From Dechloromonas hankyongensis (GTDB lineage Bacteria > Pseudomonadota > Gammaproteobacteria > Burkholderiales > Rhodocyclaceae): a DNA stretch of 64,000 nt. A model generated the notes under the pieces. That model worked only from the letters and a program-made list of their open reading frames with translations. It was not told the DNA's origin and did not search any database. Numbering within the stretch: the first letter of the stretch is position 1; the number at the start of each line of letters is the position of its first letter. Made by a program: the position numbers and the translations under genes. The stretch lies in NCBI RefSeq assembly GCF_022012295.1, contig NZ_JAKLTN010000002.1, positions 372,001 to 436,000 on the forward strand. Direction: 5' to 3'. Below are positions 46,379 through 55,851 of this stretch, one piece after another.

Positions 46379-47467
46379 TCAGCGACGCTGGAGCACCACA
46401 CCGCACTCCAGATGGTGGGTATAGGGAAACTGGTCGAATACGGCGGAAGCGGTGATCCGGTGGGTGTCGTTCAGCGCCGCGACGTTGTTGCGCAAGGTTT
46501 CCTGGTTGCACGAGATGTACAGGATGCGGTCGAAATTGCGGGCCAGTTCGACCGTGGCGTCGTCGAGGCCGGCGCGCGGCGGGTCGACGAACAGCGTGGC
46601 GTGGCGGAAAGCGTCGAGGTCGATGTCCTTTAGGCGCTGGAACTGCTCGCGACCGGTCAGGGCGGCGCTGAATTCCTCGGCCGACATGCGGGCCAGAGCG
46701 ATATTGTCGATGCCGTTGGCGGCCATGTTGTACTGCGCGGCATGCACCGAGGTCTTGCTGACTTCGGTGGCCAGCACCCGCTCGAACAAGGGGGCCAGGG
46801 CCATGGTGAAATTGCCGTTGCCGCAATACAGCTCGACCAGATTGCCGCCGAAACCCGCGGCCTGCTGGCAGGCCCAGGCCAGCATCTGGCGATTCACGCC
46901 AGCATTGGGCTGAGTGAAGCTGCCTTCGACCTGCTGATATTTCAGGTGGCGGCCGTTCAATTCGAATTCCTCGAGCAGCCAGTCGCGGTCGATGACGATC
47001 TTCTGGCCACGGCTGCGGCCGATCAGCTGTATGCCGAGTTCGGCGGCGAGTGCGCGGGCGGCGCTTTCCCAAGCATCGTCGAGCGGGCGGTGGTAGATCA
47101 GCGTGACCATCAACTCACCGCTCAGGGTGGCGAGGAAATTGACCTGGAACAGCCGGCGGCGCAGGGCGTCGCTGGGGATCAGCTGCTCCCGCAGGCGGGG
47201 CATCAGGGCGCAGATGGCTTCGGCGGCCGGCGGAAAGGTGGCGAGCCGGATTTTCTGCTTGGGGTCATCCGGGTCCGACATGGTGTAGTCGAGGCTGTCG
47301 CCGTCGTGCCAGATGCCGAATTCGGCGCGCATGCGGTAATGGTGCGGCTCTGAAGCGTGCACCGCCGTGCCGCTGACTCCGAATTCGGCAAAGTTCTGTT
47401 CGAATCCGGCCAGCTTGGCGGCCAGTTGGGCGGGGTAGTCGGCAATATCGAAGGTGGGCAGCGGCAT
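46379..47467 (-). CDS. trmA: TrmA: tRNA (uracil-5-)-methyltransferase
   Basis: A 362-residue methyltransferase that forms m5U54 in tRNA. SAM-binding segment VELYCGNGNFTMAL, then VDPPRAGLDDATVEL, and the catalytic Cys in ILYISCNQETLRNN; the C-terminal Glu is within HHLECGVVLQRR. Length agrees with E. coli TrmA (366). ATG at 47467. Confidence 0.95.
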   Translation of the reverse strand: MPLPTFDIADYPAQLAAKLAGFEQNFAEFGVSGTAVHASEPHHYRMRAEFGIWHDGDSLDYTMSDPDDPKQKIRLATFPPAAEAICALMPRLREQLIPSDALRRRLFQVNFLATLSGELMVTLIYHRPLDDAWESAARALAAELGIQLIGRSRGQKIVIDRDWLLEEFELNGRHLKYQQVEGSFTQPNAGVNRQMLAWACQQAAGFGGNLVELYCGNGNFTMALAPLFERVLATEVSKTSVHAAQYNMAANGIDNIALARMSAEEFSAALTGREQFQRLKDIDLDAFRHATLFVDPPRAGLDDATVELARNFDRILYISCNQETLRNNVAALNDTHRITASAVFDQFPYTHHLECGVVLQRR

Positions 47468-47569
47468 TTTTCTACGGGCAATGAAGCGGTCGGGCGGCGG
47501 ATTTTCGGTATCGCCGCACAAAGGAGGGCGAAATATACGCCGGTCTGCCCCCAAACGGGAGATGCCGCT

Positions 47570-49138
47570 TCAGCGCATGCGTTGCCGCAGCCAAGCGCTG
47601 CTCTGGTCGACGGCGATGGACAGGGCGAGCATGGCGATGATGACGGTCGATGCCTGCGCGTAATGGAACAGCGACAGCTCGAAATACAACAGTTGCCCCA
47701 GGCCGCCGGCCCCGACGAAACCGAGGATGGCCGCCATGCGGATATTCATCTCCCAGCGGTACAGCGTGTAGGCAATCAGTTGCGGCGCGGCGCCGGGCAG
47801 CGTGCCGTAGAGAAAGGCCAGGCCGTTGCCGGCCCCGCTCAGGCGCAGTGCCTGGCCGGGTTGTTGTGGAGCATTGCTCAGTGCTTCGGCGTAGAGCCGG
47901 CCGAGGACGCCGGACGTATGCAGGGCCAGCGCCAGCGCCCCGGCAAAGGGGCCGAGACCAACGGCCAGCGCGGTGATTGTCGCCCACACCAGTTCCGGCA
48001 CCGAGCGCAGGGTGTTGAGCAGGAAGCTGAACGGGGCGCGCGGCTTGGGCAGGGAGAGGAGCAGCCCGGTGCCGGCGGCGAGCAGGGTGCCGACGACGGA
48101 AATGGCCAGGGTCTCCCAGACGCCCTTGCCGACGCGGGTCAGCCATTCGGCGGAAAGGTCGGGCGGGAAGAAGCTGGCGGCGAATTCGCCTATGCTGCGC
48201 GCCGCATCGGCCGTGAACAGTTCGCCGAAGCCAAGTTCGAGCAGGCCGAAGCTGGCCGTGATGCCGCCGACCAGCGCCAAAGCAACGAGCAGGCTGCGCC
48301 AGCCGAAGGGCGAGGGCCGACCGGCCGGCGGGGTGTCGAGGGCGCGGCGTAGCCACCCGGACAGCCCGTCGGCGGAAAAAACCAGTACCATGAAGGCGAG
48401 CAGGATGCTGGCCGCTTCGCCGCCGTTGAGCATCTTCATCGCCTGGTCCATCAGCTGGCCGAGGCCGCCGGCCCCGACGAAGCCCATGACCACCGAGGCA
48501 CGGATGGCGCATTCCCAGCGGTAGACGGTGTACGAGGCCAGTTCCTTGGAGGCTTGCGGCAGCAGGCCGTAGAGGATGGCCAGCGGCCGGCCGGCGCCGG
48601 TCTGGCGCAGGGCGCGGGCCGGCGTGGCATCGACCGATTCGAGAATTTCAGCATAGACCTTGGCCAGCATGCCTCCGTAGGTCAGGCCGAGCGCCAGCAC
48701 GCCGGCCGCCGGGCCGAGGCCGAAGACGCGCACGAAGACGAGGGCCCAGACCAATTCGGGAATGCCGCGCAGGATGGTGAGCAGGCTACGGGTGAGCGGA
48801 TTGAGCGCCGGCCGGTCGCGGCCGGCGGCGGTCGCCAGATAGGCCAGTGGCACGGCGAGCAGAAAGGCCAGCGCCATGCCCGCCGTCGCGATGGCCAGGG
48901 TTTCCAGCGTCGCCTTGCCGAGATAGCCGAGGAATTCGTGGCCGGTTTCGGGCGGCAGGAAGGCGGCCAGGAAATGGCCGATAACCTTCAGGTTGCCCGG
49001 ATCGAACAAGGCGCCGGGCTTGACTTCGGCGGCCTGGAACAGGGGCCAGAGGATTATCAGCGCGGTCAGAACGCCGAGCAGGCGGCCACGGGCGGCCGGG
49101 TCGCTTGTGGCGTGGTTGTCGGCGGTACTCAGCAACAT
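47570..49138 (-). CDS. Fused double PhnE-type ABC permease
   Basis: A 522-residue protein that joins two complete PhnE-like permease domains (about 20-265 and 285-520). Each has its own EAA-type loop ending [27 protein letters not shown] and [17 protein letters not shown]. Phosphonate permeases are usually one domain used as a dimer, or two separate genes. It overlaps the ATPase gene and is the third gene of a PhnDCE-like importer whose binding protein resembles putative selenate binders. Confidence 0.88.
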   Translation of the reverse strand: MLLSTADNHATSDPAARGRLLGVLTALIILWPLFQAAEVKPGALFDPGNLKVIGHFLAAFLPPETGHEFLGYLGKATLETLAIATAGMALAFLLAVPLAYLATAAGRDRPALNPLTRSLLTILRGIPELVWALVFVRVFGLGPAAGVLALGLTYGGMLAKVYAEILESVDATPARALRQTGAGRPLAILYGLLPQASKELASYTVYRWECAIRASVVMGFVGAGGLGQLMDQAMKMLNGGEAASILLAFMVLVFSADGLSGWLRRALDTPPAGRPSPFGWRSLLVALALVGGITASFGLLELGFGELFTADAARSIGEFAASFFPPDLSAEWLTRVGKGVWETLAISVVGTLLAAGTGLLLSLPKPRAPFSFLLNTLRSVPELVWATITALAVGLGPFAGALALALHTSGVLGRLYAEALSNAPQQPGQALRLSGAGNGLAFLYGTLPGAAPQLIAYTLYRWEMNIRMAAILGFVGAGGLGQLLYFELSLFHYAQASTVIIAMLALSIAVDQSSAWLRQRMR

Positions 49139-49962
49139 GCGGCGCGCGTCGCCGCGTCGTTGGCGGCCGGTTGCGACAGAAAGTGCGGCTCATGGGCCTG
49201 CACCGGCAATTCACCCCCTTCGCTGGCGTAGAGGTCATGCAGCAGGGGCATGCCGACCTGGTCGGCGGGCAGGTCGAAGGCGATGCGCCCGGCCTTGACG
49301 CCGACAATGCGCGAGAAATTGCCAAGGGCCAGGTCGACGGCGTGCAAGCTGGCGACCAGCGTGGCGTTGCGTGCTTCGGCGTCGGCGATGAGCAGGCGAA
49401 TGGTGGCCAGGGCCAGGGCCGGGTCGAGGGCGGAAACCGGCTCGTCGGCAAGGATCAGTTGCGGCTGCTGGTAGAGCACGCGAGCGATGCCGACGCGCTG
49501 CAACTGGCCGCCGGACAACTGGTCGCAGCGCACGAACAGCTTGTCGGCCAGGTCGAGGCGGGCCAGCGCAGCACGGGCGCCGGCGATATCGAGCGGATAG
49601 AGCAGCGAGGCCAGCGACTTCCAGGCCGGCCACTGGCCCAGCTTGCCGGCCAAGACGGCGGTGACCACGCGCTGCCGGCCGGGCAGCGGCGGCGCTTGAT
49701 GGATGGTGCCGATGCGTGGGCGTACCCATTTGGCGGCATGGCCGCCTGGTGTCGTACCGCCCAGCGGGCAATCCAGCACTTTGCCCTGGCCTGCAGTTGG
49801 CGTCAGCGCCGTGCCGAGCACCGACAGCAGGCTGGTCTTGCCGGCGCCGGACGGGCCGACCAGGGCGATGCGTTCGCCCTGGCTGGCCTGCAGCGAAATG
49901 TCGGCCAGCGCCGTAAAACCGTTGGCGTGGGTCAGCCCCACGCCGTCCAGCGTAAAACTCAC
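49129..49962 (-). CDS. PhnC-type ABC importer ATPase
   Basis: A 277-residue ATPase: Walker [14 protein letters not shown], signature [15 protein letters not shown], Walker [13 protein letters not shown]. It belongs to the PhnC-like group by its pairing with PhnD- and PhnE-type proteins and overlaps both neighbours (4 and 10 bases), so the three are translated together. Probable function: energising uptake of an oxyanion, possibly selenate/selenite (inferred from the binding protein). Confidence 0.87.
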   Translation of the reverse strand: MSFTLDGVGLTHANGFTALADISLQASQGERIALVGPSGAGKTSLLSVLGTALTPTAGQGKVLDCPLGGTTPGGHAAKWVRPRIGTIHQAPPLPGRQRVVTAVLAGKLGQWPAWKSLASLLYPLDIAGARAALARLDLADKLFVRCDQLSGGQLQRVGIARVLYQQPQLILADEPVSALDPALALATIRLLIADAEARNATLVASLHAVDLALGNFSRIVGVKAGRIAFDLPADQVGMPLLHDLYASEGGELPVQAHEPHFLSQPAANDAATRAACC

Positions 49963-50834
49963 TTGAGCAGACCGGCCGAATGCGCTGCCTTCTCGATGCC
50001 TTCATAGTTCTCCTTCTTGGTCGGGATGAACTTGGAGGCACGTTGCAACTGCATGATCTCGGCGTGTTCCGGGTTCTTCGGGTCGAGCTTGAGGAAGGCG
50101 TCGGTCAGCTTCTTGACGACGACCGGGTCGAGGTCGCCGCGCACCGTCCAGTTGTAGTCGAAGTAGGGCGGGGTGGTGGCGAAGACGTGGACCTTGTCGG
50201 TATCGACCTTCTTGGCCTCGACCAGCTTGTCCCACACCGAGGCGTTCAGCACGCCGGCATCAGCCTTGCCAGCGGCGACGAAGGCGACGGTGGCGTCATG
50301 GGCGCCGGAGAAGGCGACGTTCTTGAAGTCCTTTTCCGGATTGAGGCCGGCCTGCTGCAGGAAAAAGCGCGGCATCAGGCTGCCCGACGTGGACGACGGC
50401 GCGCCGAAGGCGAAGGTCTTGCCCTTGAGATCGGCCAGCGACTTGATCGCCGGGTCGGCGGTGACGAATTTGGAGGTGAACTTGGCGTCCTCTTCGCGCT
50501 GGACGATGGGGATGGCTGTGCCGTTGGTGCGGATCTTGGCCTGCACGAAGGTGAAGCCGCCCAGCCAGGCGAGGTCGATCTTGCGGGTGGCCAGCGATTC
50601 GACGACCGCGGCGTAGTCGGAAACTGGCGTGAAAACGATCTTCATGCCGGTCTGGGCTTCGAGGTACTTGCCGAGCGGGGCAAACTTGCGTTGCAACTCG
50701 GTGGGCGCTTCGTCGGGGATGGCCGAGACGCGCAGGACGGCGTCGGAAGCGATGGCGGGGAAGGCGAGGGCCGAGGCGAAGGCGCAGGCCAGCGCCCCCT
50801 TCAGCGCCCGGCGGCGCATGCTGGATGGGGTCAT
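49959..50834 (-). CDS. PhnD-like binding protein, putative selenate/selenite type
   Basis: A 291-residue periplasmic binding protein with a Sec signal (cleavage near AIA-SDA). The sequences [31 protein letters not shown] ([15 protein letters not shown]), [15 protein letters not shown] and [17 protein letters not shown] match my memory of the PhnD-related family annotated as putative selenate transporter binding protein, rather than classic phosphonate binders. A sigma-54 promoter (50962-50977) and an activator palindrome (51042-51056) lie upstream. Confidence 0.8.
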   Translation of the reverse strand: MTPSSMRRRALKGALACAFASALAFPAIASDAVLRVSAIPDEAPTELQRKFAPLGKYLEAQTGMKIVFTPVSDYAAVVESLATRKIDLAWLGGFTFVQAKIRTNGTAIPIVQREEDAKFTSKFVTADPAIKSLADLKGKTFAFGAPSSTSGSLMPRFFLQQAGLNPEKDFKNVAFSGAHDATVAFVAAGKADAGVLNASVWDKLVEAKKVDTDKVHVFATTPPYFDYNWTVRGDLDPVVVKKLTDAFLKLDPKNPEHAEIMQLQRASKFIPTKKENYEGIEKAAHSAGLLK

Positions 50835-50961
50835 GTAAAGCTCCGATTTTTACGACAACCGCCGCCGTGCGGATATCACGGCAGCTTACAAGGCGCCGGG
50901 GCGCCACCTGTTACGTGCGGTACGCAGACCGCAAGCCGGCATTTTAGCCGTATTACGGGAC

Positions 50962-50977
50962 AGCAAGATCGAGGCCA
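50962..50977 (-). promoter_or_regulatory. sigma-54 promoter of the PhnD-like importer operon
   Basis: On the minus strand TGGCCTCGATCTTGCT: 10 bases between GG and GC, a perfect TTGCT -12 box, and the TGGCCT -24 variant also found at the fdn promoter (31318-31333). Transcription would begin near 50951, about 117 bases before the ATG. Confidence 0.68.
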
Positions 50978-51041
50978 TCGCTGCCGGGCGGTGCAGCGGC
51001 GCTGGATGGCCGTGCGCCGGTCCGGTCGGGGCGGCACGGGT

Positions 51042-51056
51042 GGGACATTTTGTCCC
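51042..51056. promoter_or_regulatory. GGGACA-N3-TGTCCC activator palindrome between importer and regulator
   Basis: A perfect GGGACATTTTGTCCC, identical to the copy at 31419-31433. It is 73 bp (centre to -24) upstream of the leftward sigma-54 promoter and 86 bp before the response regulator start. A degenerate second copy (CGGACA-N3-TGACGC) lies at 51065-51079. Probably bound by the adjacent NtrC-type regulator. Confidence 0.72.
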
Positions 51057-51142
51057 GGCGCCGACGGACAAAGTGACGCACCTGCCAGACGGCAAGGCAT
51101 GCGAAAATCGCGGTAAATCAAACGATAAAGAAGCTTGGGGAC

Positions 51143-52507
51143 ATGGAAGAAAGCCTGGTCGGCGCCAACGAAGCGCCCTGGTCGCAATATTCGGTACTGG
51201 TGGTCGATGACGAGCCGGGCATGCTCAGTTTCCTGCAGCGCGCCTTGAGTACGCGCTGCGGTCTGGTCGATTGCGCCGACAGCGTCGAGGCGGCACGGCC
51301 GATGCTGCAGCGCAACCGCTACGACCTGATCGTGCTCGACATCGCGCTGCCCGGTTGCTCGGGCATCGACTGGCTGCACGAGCTGCGCCAGGACGGCTAT
51401 GCCGGCGACGTGGTGCTGATGACCGCCTACGCCGATCTGGATACCGCCATCGACGCGCTGCGCGCCGGGGCGGCCGATTTTCTGCTCAAGCCCTTTTCGC
51501 TGGCCTTGGCCCTGAACGCCATCCAGCGCTGTTTCGAGCGCTCGCAACTGGCCCGTGAAAATTTCGTGCTGCGCCGCGAGGTCAGCACCCATGCCGCCGA
51601 TATCGATGGCGTGGTCGGCCAGTCCGAGCTGATGCTCAAGGTCTGCGACCGCCTCAAGCGCATCGCGCCGACGCCGGCCACGGTGCTGCTCAGCGGCGAA
51701 TCGGGCACCGGCAAGGAGGTCGCCGCCCGCGCCCTGCATCGCATGAGCAAGCGTGCCGACGGGCCGTTCGTGCCGGTCAACTGCGCCGCCATATCGGCCG
51801 AGCTGATCGAATCCGAACTGTTCGGCCACATCAAGGGCGCCTACACCGGCGCCCAGCAGAGCCGCGAAGGCCTGTTCTACTACGCCCGCGGCGGCACGCT
51901 GTTCCTCGACGAGATTTCCGAACTACCGCCTGCCGCCCAAGCCAAGCTGCTGCGCGTGCTGGAAGAACGGCGTATCCGGCCGGTCGGTTCGGAGCAGGAG
52001 GTGGCCGTGGACGTGCGCGTCATCGCCGCGACCAACCGCGACCTGAAAACTGAAGTCGCCGCCCAGCGCTTTCGCCAGGATCTCTACTACCGTCTGCAGG
52101 TGCTCGAAGTGACCCTGCCGCCATTGCGTGAGCGGCCGGAGGATATCGCGCTGCTGGTCCGCCATTTCATCGGGCTGCTCGCGCCCAGCCTGGGTGTGCC
52201 GCCGTTGGCGCTCGATCCCCGTACACTGGCCCGCATGGCCGATTACGACTGGCCGGGCAATGTGCGCGAATTGCGCAACCTGGTCGAACGCTCGCTGATC
52301 CTCGGCTGGTTCGATATCGGGCCGGAGCCGGAGGTCGGCAATATCGTCCCGGCGCCGGCCGGCACCGACGAAACGCTGGTCGCCGTCGAGAAGCGGCACA
52401 TCCTGGCCGTCCTCGCCGCCTGCGACGGCAACAAGTCGGAAGCCAGTCGCCGCCTGGGAATTTCCCGCAAGACCATGGACCGCAAGTGCCAGGCCTGGGG
52501 CATGTGA
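51143..52507 (+). CDS. Sigma-54-dependent response regulator (NtrC family)
   Basis: A 454-residue activator. The receiver domain has acceptor Asp66 (IVLDIALPG) and the acidic pair VDDEPG. The AAA+ domain has Walker A GESGTGKE (185-192) and a sigma-54 contact loop reading GAYTGA (232-237), a Tyr variant of GAFTGA. The C-terminal Fis-type helix-turn-helix is [23 protein letters not shown] lies before the ATG at 51143. It forms an operon with the kinase gene that overlaps its stop (GTGA). Likely regulator of the importer and the fdn-sel operon. Confidence 0.92.
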   Translation: MEESLVGANEAPWSQYSVLVVDDEPGMLSFLQRALSTRCGLVDCADSVEAARPMLQRNRYDLIVLDIALPGCSGIDWLHELRQDGYAGDVVLMTAYADLDTAIDALRAGAADFLLKPFSLALALNAIQRCFERSQLARENFVLRREVSTHAADIDGVVGQSELMLKVCDRLKRIAPTPATVLLSGESGTGKEVAARALHRMSKRADGPFVPVNCAAISAELIESELFGHIKGAYTGAQQSREGLFYYARGGTLFLDEISELPPAAQAKLLRVLEERRIRPVGSEQEVAVDVRVIAATNRDLKTEVAAQRFRQDLYYRLQVLEVTLPPLRERPEDIALLVRHFIGLLAPSLGVPPLALDPRTLARMADYDWPGNVRELRNLVERSLILGWFDIGPEPEVGNIVPAPAGTDETLVAVEKRHILAVLAACDGNKSEASRRLGISRKTMDRKCQAWGM

Positions 52508-54498
52508 TCCTTCCCGCCCGGCGCTCGATCCGCACGCGCCTGCTGTTGCTGGCGCTGATCCCGCTCGGCGTCGTGCTGCCCTTGATCATGGCCGCGCTGG
52601 CCTATTGGGGCGGTAATTACTTCGACCGCCTGCTGGTGACCAAGGTGCGCAGCGATCTGGCCGTTGCCCATGGCTATTTCGAGCGGGTGACCGAGGGGGT
52701 GGGGCGCTCGGTGGCCAGCCTGGCTGTTTCCGACAAGGTGCTGCGCGCCGTCGGTCGCCATGGCGGGCCGCCGTCGCCCGATGTCGCCAACCTGCTCGGC
52801 GCCATGCTGGCCGAGCGCAAGCTCGATTTCCTGCGCTTCCTGGACGTCAATGCCGCCCGCCGGGCTGGCGGACAGTGGCCGGTTGTCGCCTCGGCCCTGG
52901 CCGGCAGCGAGCGGACGGAAACCGAGGCTTTTTCCGCCGCGCAACTGGCCGCCATCCGCCCGGAGCTGGCCGCGCAGGCGCGGACGCCTCTCGTCGCCAC
53001 GCCCAATGCCAAGTCGGACGGGCGCGAGGTCGAGGATGGCGGCATCGTCATCCATACGGCGGCGCCGGTCTTCGATGCCGCCGGCCGCCTGATCGGCGTG
53101 CTCGAGGGCGGGGTCCTGCTCAACAAGAACCTCGACTTCATCGACAACATGAATGCCATCGTCTATCCGGACGGCGCCTTGCCCTTCGGCAGCGCCGGGA
53201 CGGCGACGCTGTTCCTCGGCGACGTGCGGGTGGCGACCAATGTCCGGCTGTTCGGCGAGACGCGGGCCATCGGCACCCGGGTGTCGGCGGCCGTGCATCA
53301 AACGGTGCTCGACCAAGGCAAGACCTGGCTCGACCGCGCCTTCGTCGTGCGCGACTGGTACGTTTCGGCCTACGAGCCGCTGCTCGACGGCCGCCAGCAG
53401 CGTATCGGCATGCTCTACGTCGGTTTTCTTGAAGAACCTTTCGTCCGTGCCCGCTGGCAGGCCTTTGCCGCGGTGGCCGGTGTCTTCGTGCTGGCCATGC
53501 TGCTGGCCGGCGCCTTCGCGGTGCTTTCGGCGCGCCGCGTCTTCAAGCCCATCGAGCGCATGCACGCGACGATGACGGCCATCGAGCAGGGCGATCTCGA
53601 TGCCCGGGTCGGCAATGTCGAGAGCGAGGACGAGCTGGGGGCCATGGCCGCCCACTTCGACCGCCTGCTCGACCAGTTGCAGGCCCAGGCCGAGTCGCTG
53701 AAGCGCTGGGGGGCTTCGCTCGACGCCAAGGTGGCCGAGCGGACGGCCGAACTGGAGCGGGCCGTGGCCGACCTTAAGGCGGCGCAGTCGCAACTGGTGA
53801 TGAACGAGAAGCTGGCCGCCATCGGCCAGCTAACGGCCGGCGTGGCGCACGAGATCAACAATCCGATCGCCGTCGTCCAGGGCAATCTGGACGTGCTGCG
53901 CGACGTGCTCGGCCCGCGCGCCGAACCGGTGGCCAATGAAATCAAGCTGATCCACGAACAGGTCCAGCGCGTCCGGCTGATCGTCGCCAAGCTGCTGCAA
54001 TTCGCCCGGCCGCAGGATTACGTCGGTTACCTCGAACCGGTCGACACCTCGGTGCTGCTCCTGGACTGCCTTCTGCTGGTGCGCCACCTGCTCACCAAGG
54101 GCGATATCGCCATCGAGCAGCATGTCGATTCGACGCGGCGCATCGTCTGCAACAAGAACGAGCTGCAGCAGGTCATCATCAACCTGTTCGTCAATGCCAT
54201 CCAGGCCATGCCCAAGGGCGGGGTGCTTAAAATTTGCGTCGAGGACTGGGACGAGACCGACATGCCGCTCGGCATTCGCCTGATCGTGACCGATTCCGGG
54301 CCGGGCATCAGCGAGGCCGATCTGGCGCAACTCTTCAAACCCTTCTTCACGGCCAAGAAACCGGGGGGCAACGGGCTTGGGCTGTGGGTCAGCCAGGCGC
54401 TGGTCGAGCGCTACGGTGGCCGGATCACCGCCCACAGCACGCTCGGCAAGGGCGCCAGCTTCACCGTCTGGCTGAAGCTCGAGCCGCAGGGGCTGTGA
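52504..54498 (+). CDS. Cache-domain sensor histidine kinase
   Basis: A 664-residue membrane kinase partnered with the regulator just upstream. Start is a GTG overlapping the regulator stop. Transmembrane helices at about 10-36 and 318-345 enclose a large periplasmic double-Cache sensor domain (about 37-315, with DGREVEDGGIVIHTAAPVFDA and GRLIGVLEGGVLLN). HAMP follows (about 345-400), then a coiled coil, the H-box AGVAHEINNPIAVVQGN, N-box NLFVNAIQAM and G-boxes DSGPGI and GNGLGLWV. Cache domains bind small ligands; the ligand here is not known. Confidence 0.9.
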   Translation: MILPARRSIRTRLLLLALIPLGVVLPLIMAALAYWGGNYFDRLLVTKVRSDLAVAHGYFERVTEGVGRSVASLAVSDKVLRAVGRHGGPPSPDVANLLGAMLAERKLDFLRFLDVNAARRAGGQWPVVASALAGSERTETEAFSAAQLAAIRPELAAQARTPLVATPNAKSDGREVEDGGIVIHTAAPVFDAAGRLIGVLEGGVLLNKNLDFIDNMNAIVYPDGALPFGSAGTATLFLGDVRVATNVRLFGETRAIGTRVSAAVHQTVLDQGKTWLDRAFVVRDWYVSAYEPLLDGRQQRIGMLYVGFLEEPFVRARWQAFAAVAGVFVLAMLLAGAFAVLSARRVFKPIERMHATMTAIEQGDLDARVGNVESEDELGAMAAHFDRLLDQLQAQAESLKRWGASLDAKVAERTAELERAVADLKAAQSQLVMNEKLAAIGQLTAGVAHEINNPIAVVQGNLDVLRDVLGPRAEPVANEIKLIHEQVQRVRLIVAKLLQFARPQDYVGYLEPVDTSVLLLDCLLLVRHLLTKGDIAIEQHVDSTRRIVCNKNELQQVIINLFVNAIQAMPKGGVLKICVEDWDETDMPLGIRLIVTDSGPGISEADLAQLFKPFFTAKKPGGNGLGLWVSQALVERYGGRITAHSTLGKGASFTVWLKLEPQGL

Positions 54499-54581
54499 GC
54501 GCATGCCGGTAGCAATTTTCATGTTGAGGCGGTATAAACCACGCTTCAGCCCATGTTTTTGATGTTCGATTGAAGTTTTCC

Positions 54582-54983
54582 ATGTCCCTTACCTATCGCG
54601 TTTGCAAAACCCTCCTGGCGGTCGGCGTCATCCTGCTGACCAGCCTGTTTCCCTTAGCCGCTTCGGCCAACGACCATGGCGGTGGCGGGGCGCCGGAGCC
54701 GATGGTGTTCACCTTCAATCTGGGCGACAGGGCCTATGTGCAATTCGGACTGATTTTCGAGACCGGATCGCCTGAAGCGGCGCACGAGCTGGTTGTTTAT
54801 CGGCCGAAGATCCAGCACGAGATCATCCTGCTGATGTCCGGCAAGGAGGAAGCACATCTGCGGACGCTGGCCGGCAAAAAGGAATTGATCGAGGAGGTCA
54901 TAGAACTGGCCAACCACATCATCCATGAGGACAGGAAAGATGGCGTCAAGGAAGTGCTGTTCACCAAATTCCTGATTCAATGA
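54582..54983 (+). CDS. FliL-like membrane-associated protein
   Basis: A 133-residue protein with one N-terminal hydrophobic segment (about 10-30) and a periplasmic domain: MVFTFNLGDRAYVQFGLIFETGSPEAAHELVVYRPKIQHEIILLMSGKEEAHL..., then GVKEVLFTKFLIQ at the C-terminus. These are FliL hallmarks (stator-associated flagellar protein). No flagellar genes flank it, so it may be an orphan relative. ATG at 54582, with TTGAAG upstream. Confidence 0.75.
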   Translation: MSLTYRVCKTLLAVGVILLTSLFPLAASANDHGGGGAPEPMVFTFNLGDRAYVQFGLIFETGSPEAAHELVVYRPKIQHEIILLMSGKEEAHLRTLAGKKELIEEVIELANHIIHEDRKDGVKEVLFTKFLIQ

Positions 54984-54999
54984 CGGGATTGTCGCTGCC

Positions 55000-55800
55000 A
55001 TGAGCCACGACCAGGGCACCGAAGCAGCCATCGCCGCCGTCGCCCGCCATCTCGCCCGGGCGAAACGGGTGCTATTCATTACCGGGGCCGGCATTTCGGC
55101 TGATTCCGGCCTGCCGACTTACCGCGGGGTGGGCGGCCTGTACGACAGCGAGATTACGGCCGAAGGGCTGCGCATCGAGGAGGCGTTGTCCGGCGAGGTA
55201 TTCGCTGCGCGGCCCGACATAACCTGGAAGTACCTGATCCAGATCGAAGAGGGCTGCCGGGGCGCCCAGCCCAACGCCGCGCACCGGGCCATCGCCGTGC
55301 TGCAGGAGCACCTCGAGCGGGTGATGGTGTTTACGCAGAACGTCGATGGCCTGCACCGGGCGGCGGGCAGCCGGGACATCGTCGAGATTCATGGCAATCT
55401 GCAGGAACTGGCCTGCACGGTCTGCGCCCATGAAGAGGCGGCCGGCGACATGAGCGGGCGCGAGGTTCCGCCGCGCTGCCCGACCTGCGGCGGGGTCTTG
55501 CGGCCGAAAGTGGTGCTCTTTGGCGAAGCACTGCCCGAAGATGAGCTGGATCGCTTCATCGACGCTTTCCAGGGAGGCTTCGACATGGTGTTCAGCATCG
55601 GCACCTCGAGCATCTTCCCCTATATCACTCAGCCGGTGGTCTTCGCCGCGAGCAGCGGCATTCCCACCGTCGAAATCAATCCGGCCCGCACCCAGTTGAG
55701 CGATATGGTCGATTTTTATCTGCCGCTCGGGGCGGCCGATGCGATGACCCGCATCCTTGGCGAACTGGGGCTGGAAGTGCCTGCCAGCGGCGCGCCGTAA
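55000..55800 (+). CDS. cobB: Sir2-family NAD-dependent protein deacylase (CobB-like)
   Basis: A 266-residue sirtuin: NAD site ITGAGISADSGLPTYRG, TQNVDGLHRAAGS, catalytic His in VEIHGNL, a four-Cys zinc site (CTVC...CPTC), and FSIGTSS. It would remove acyl groups from lysines, e.g. of acetyl-CoA synthetase. It begins 16 bp after the FliL-like gene. Confidence 0.93.
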   Translation: MSHDQGTEAAIAAVARHLARAKRVLFITGAGISADSGLPTYRGVGGLYDSEITAEGLRIEEALSGEVFAARPDITWKYLIQIEEGCRGAQPNAAHRAIAVLQEHLERVMVFTQNVDGLHRAAGSRDIVEIHGNLQELACTVCAHEEAAGDMSGREVPPRCPTCGGVLRPKVVLFGEALPEDELDRFIDAFQGGFDMVFSIGTSSIFPYITQPVVFAASSGIPTVEINPARTQLSDMVDFYLPLGAADAMTRILGELGLEVPASGAP

Positions 55801-55828
55801 AGGCGGTTGCATAAACGCCACACACTGA

Positions 55829-55847
55829 TTTTGTGCGCTGCACAAAA
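55829..55847. promoter_or_regulatory. Palindromic operator upstream of the phasin promoter
   Basis: TTTTGTGC-GCT-GCACAAAA is a perfect 8-3-8 inverted repeat ending 5 bases before the -35 box of the phasin promoter. TTGTGC/GCACAA-type repeats resemble the PhaR operators known in polyhydroxyalkanoate genes of related bacteria. Confidence 0.6.
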
Positions 55848-55851
55848 GGTG

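Noticed and set aside
51013-51030. Second perfect GGGACA palindrome near the regulator
   Set aside because: No second perfect copy exists there; only the degenerate site at 51065-51079 could be a partner.
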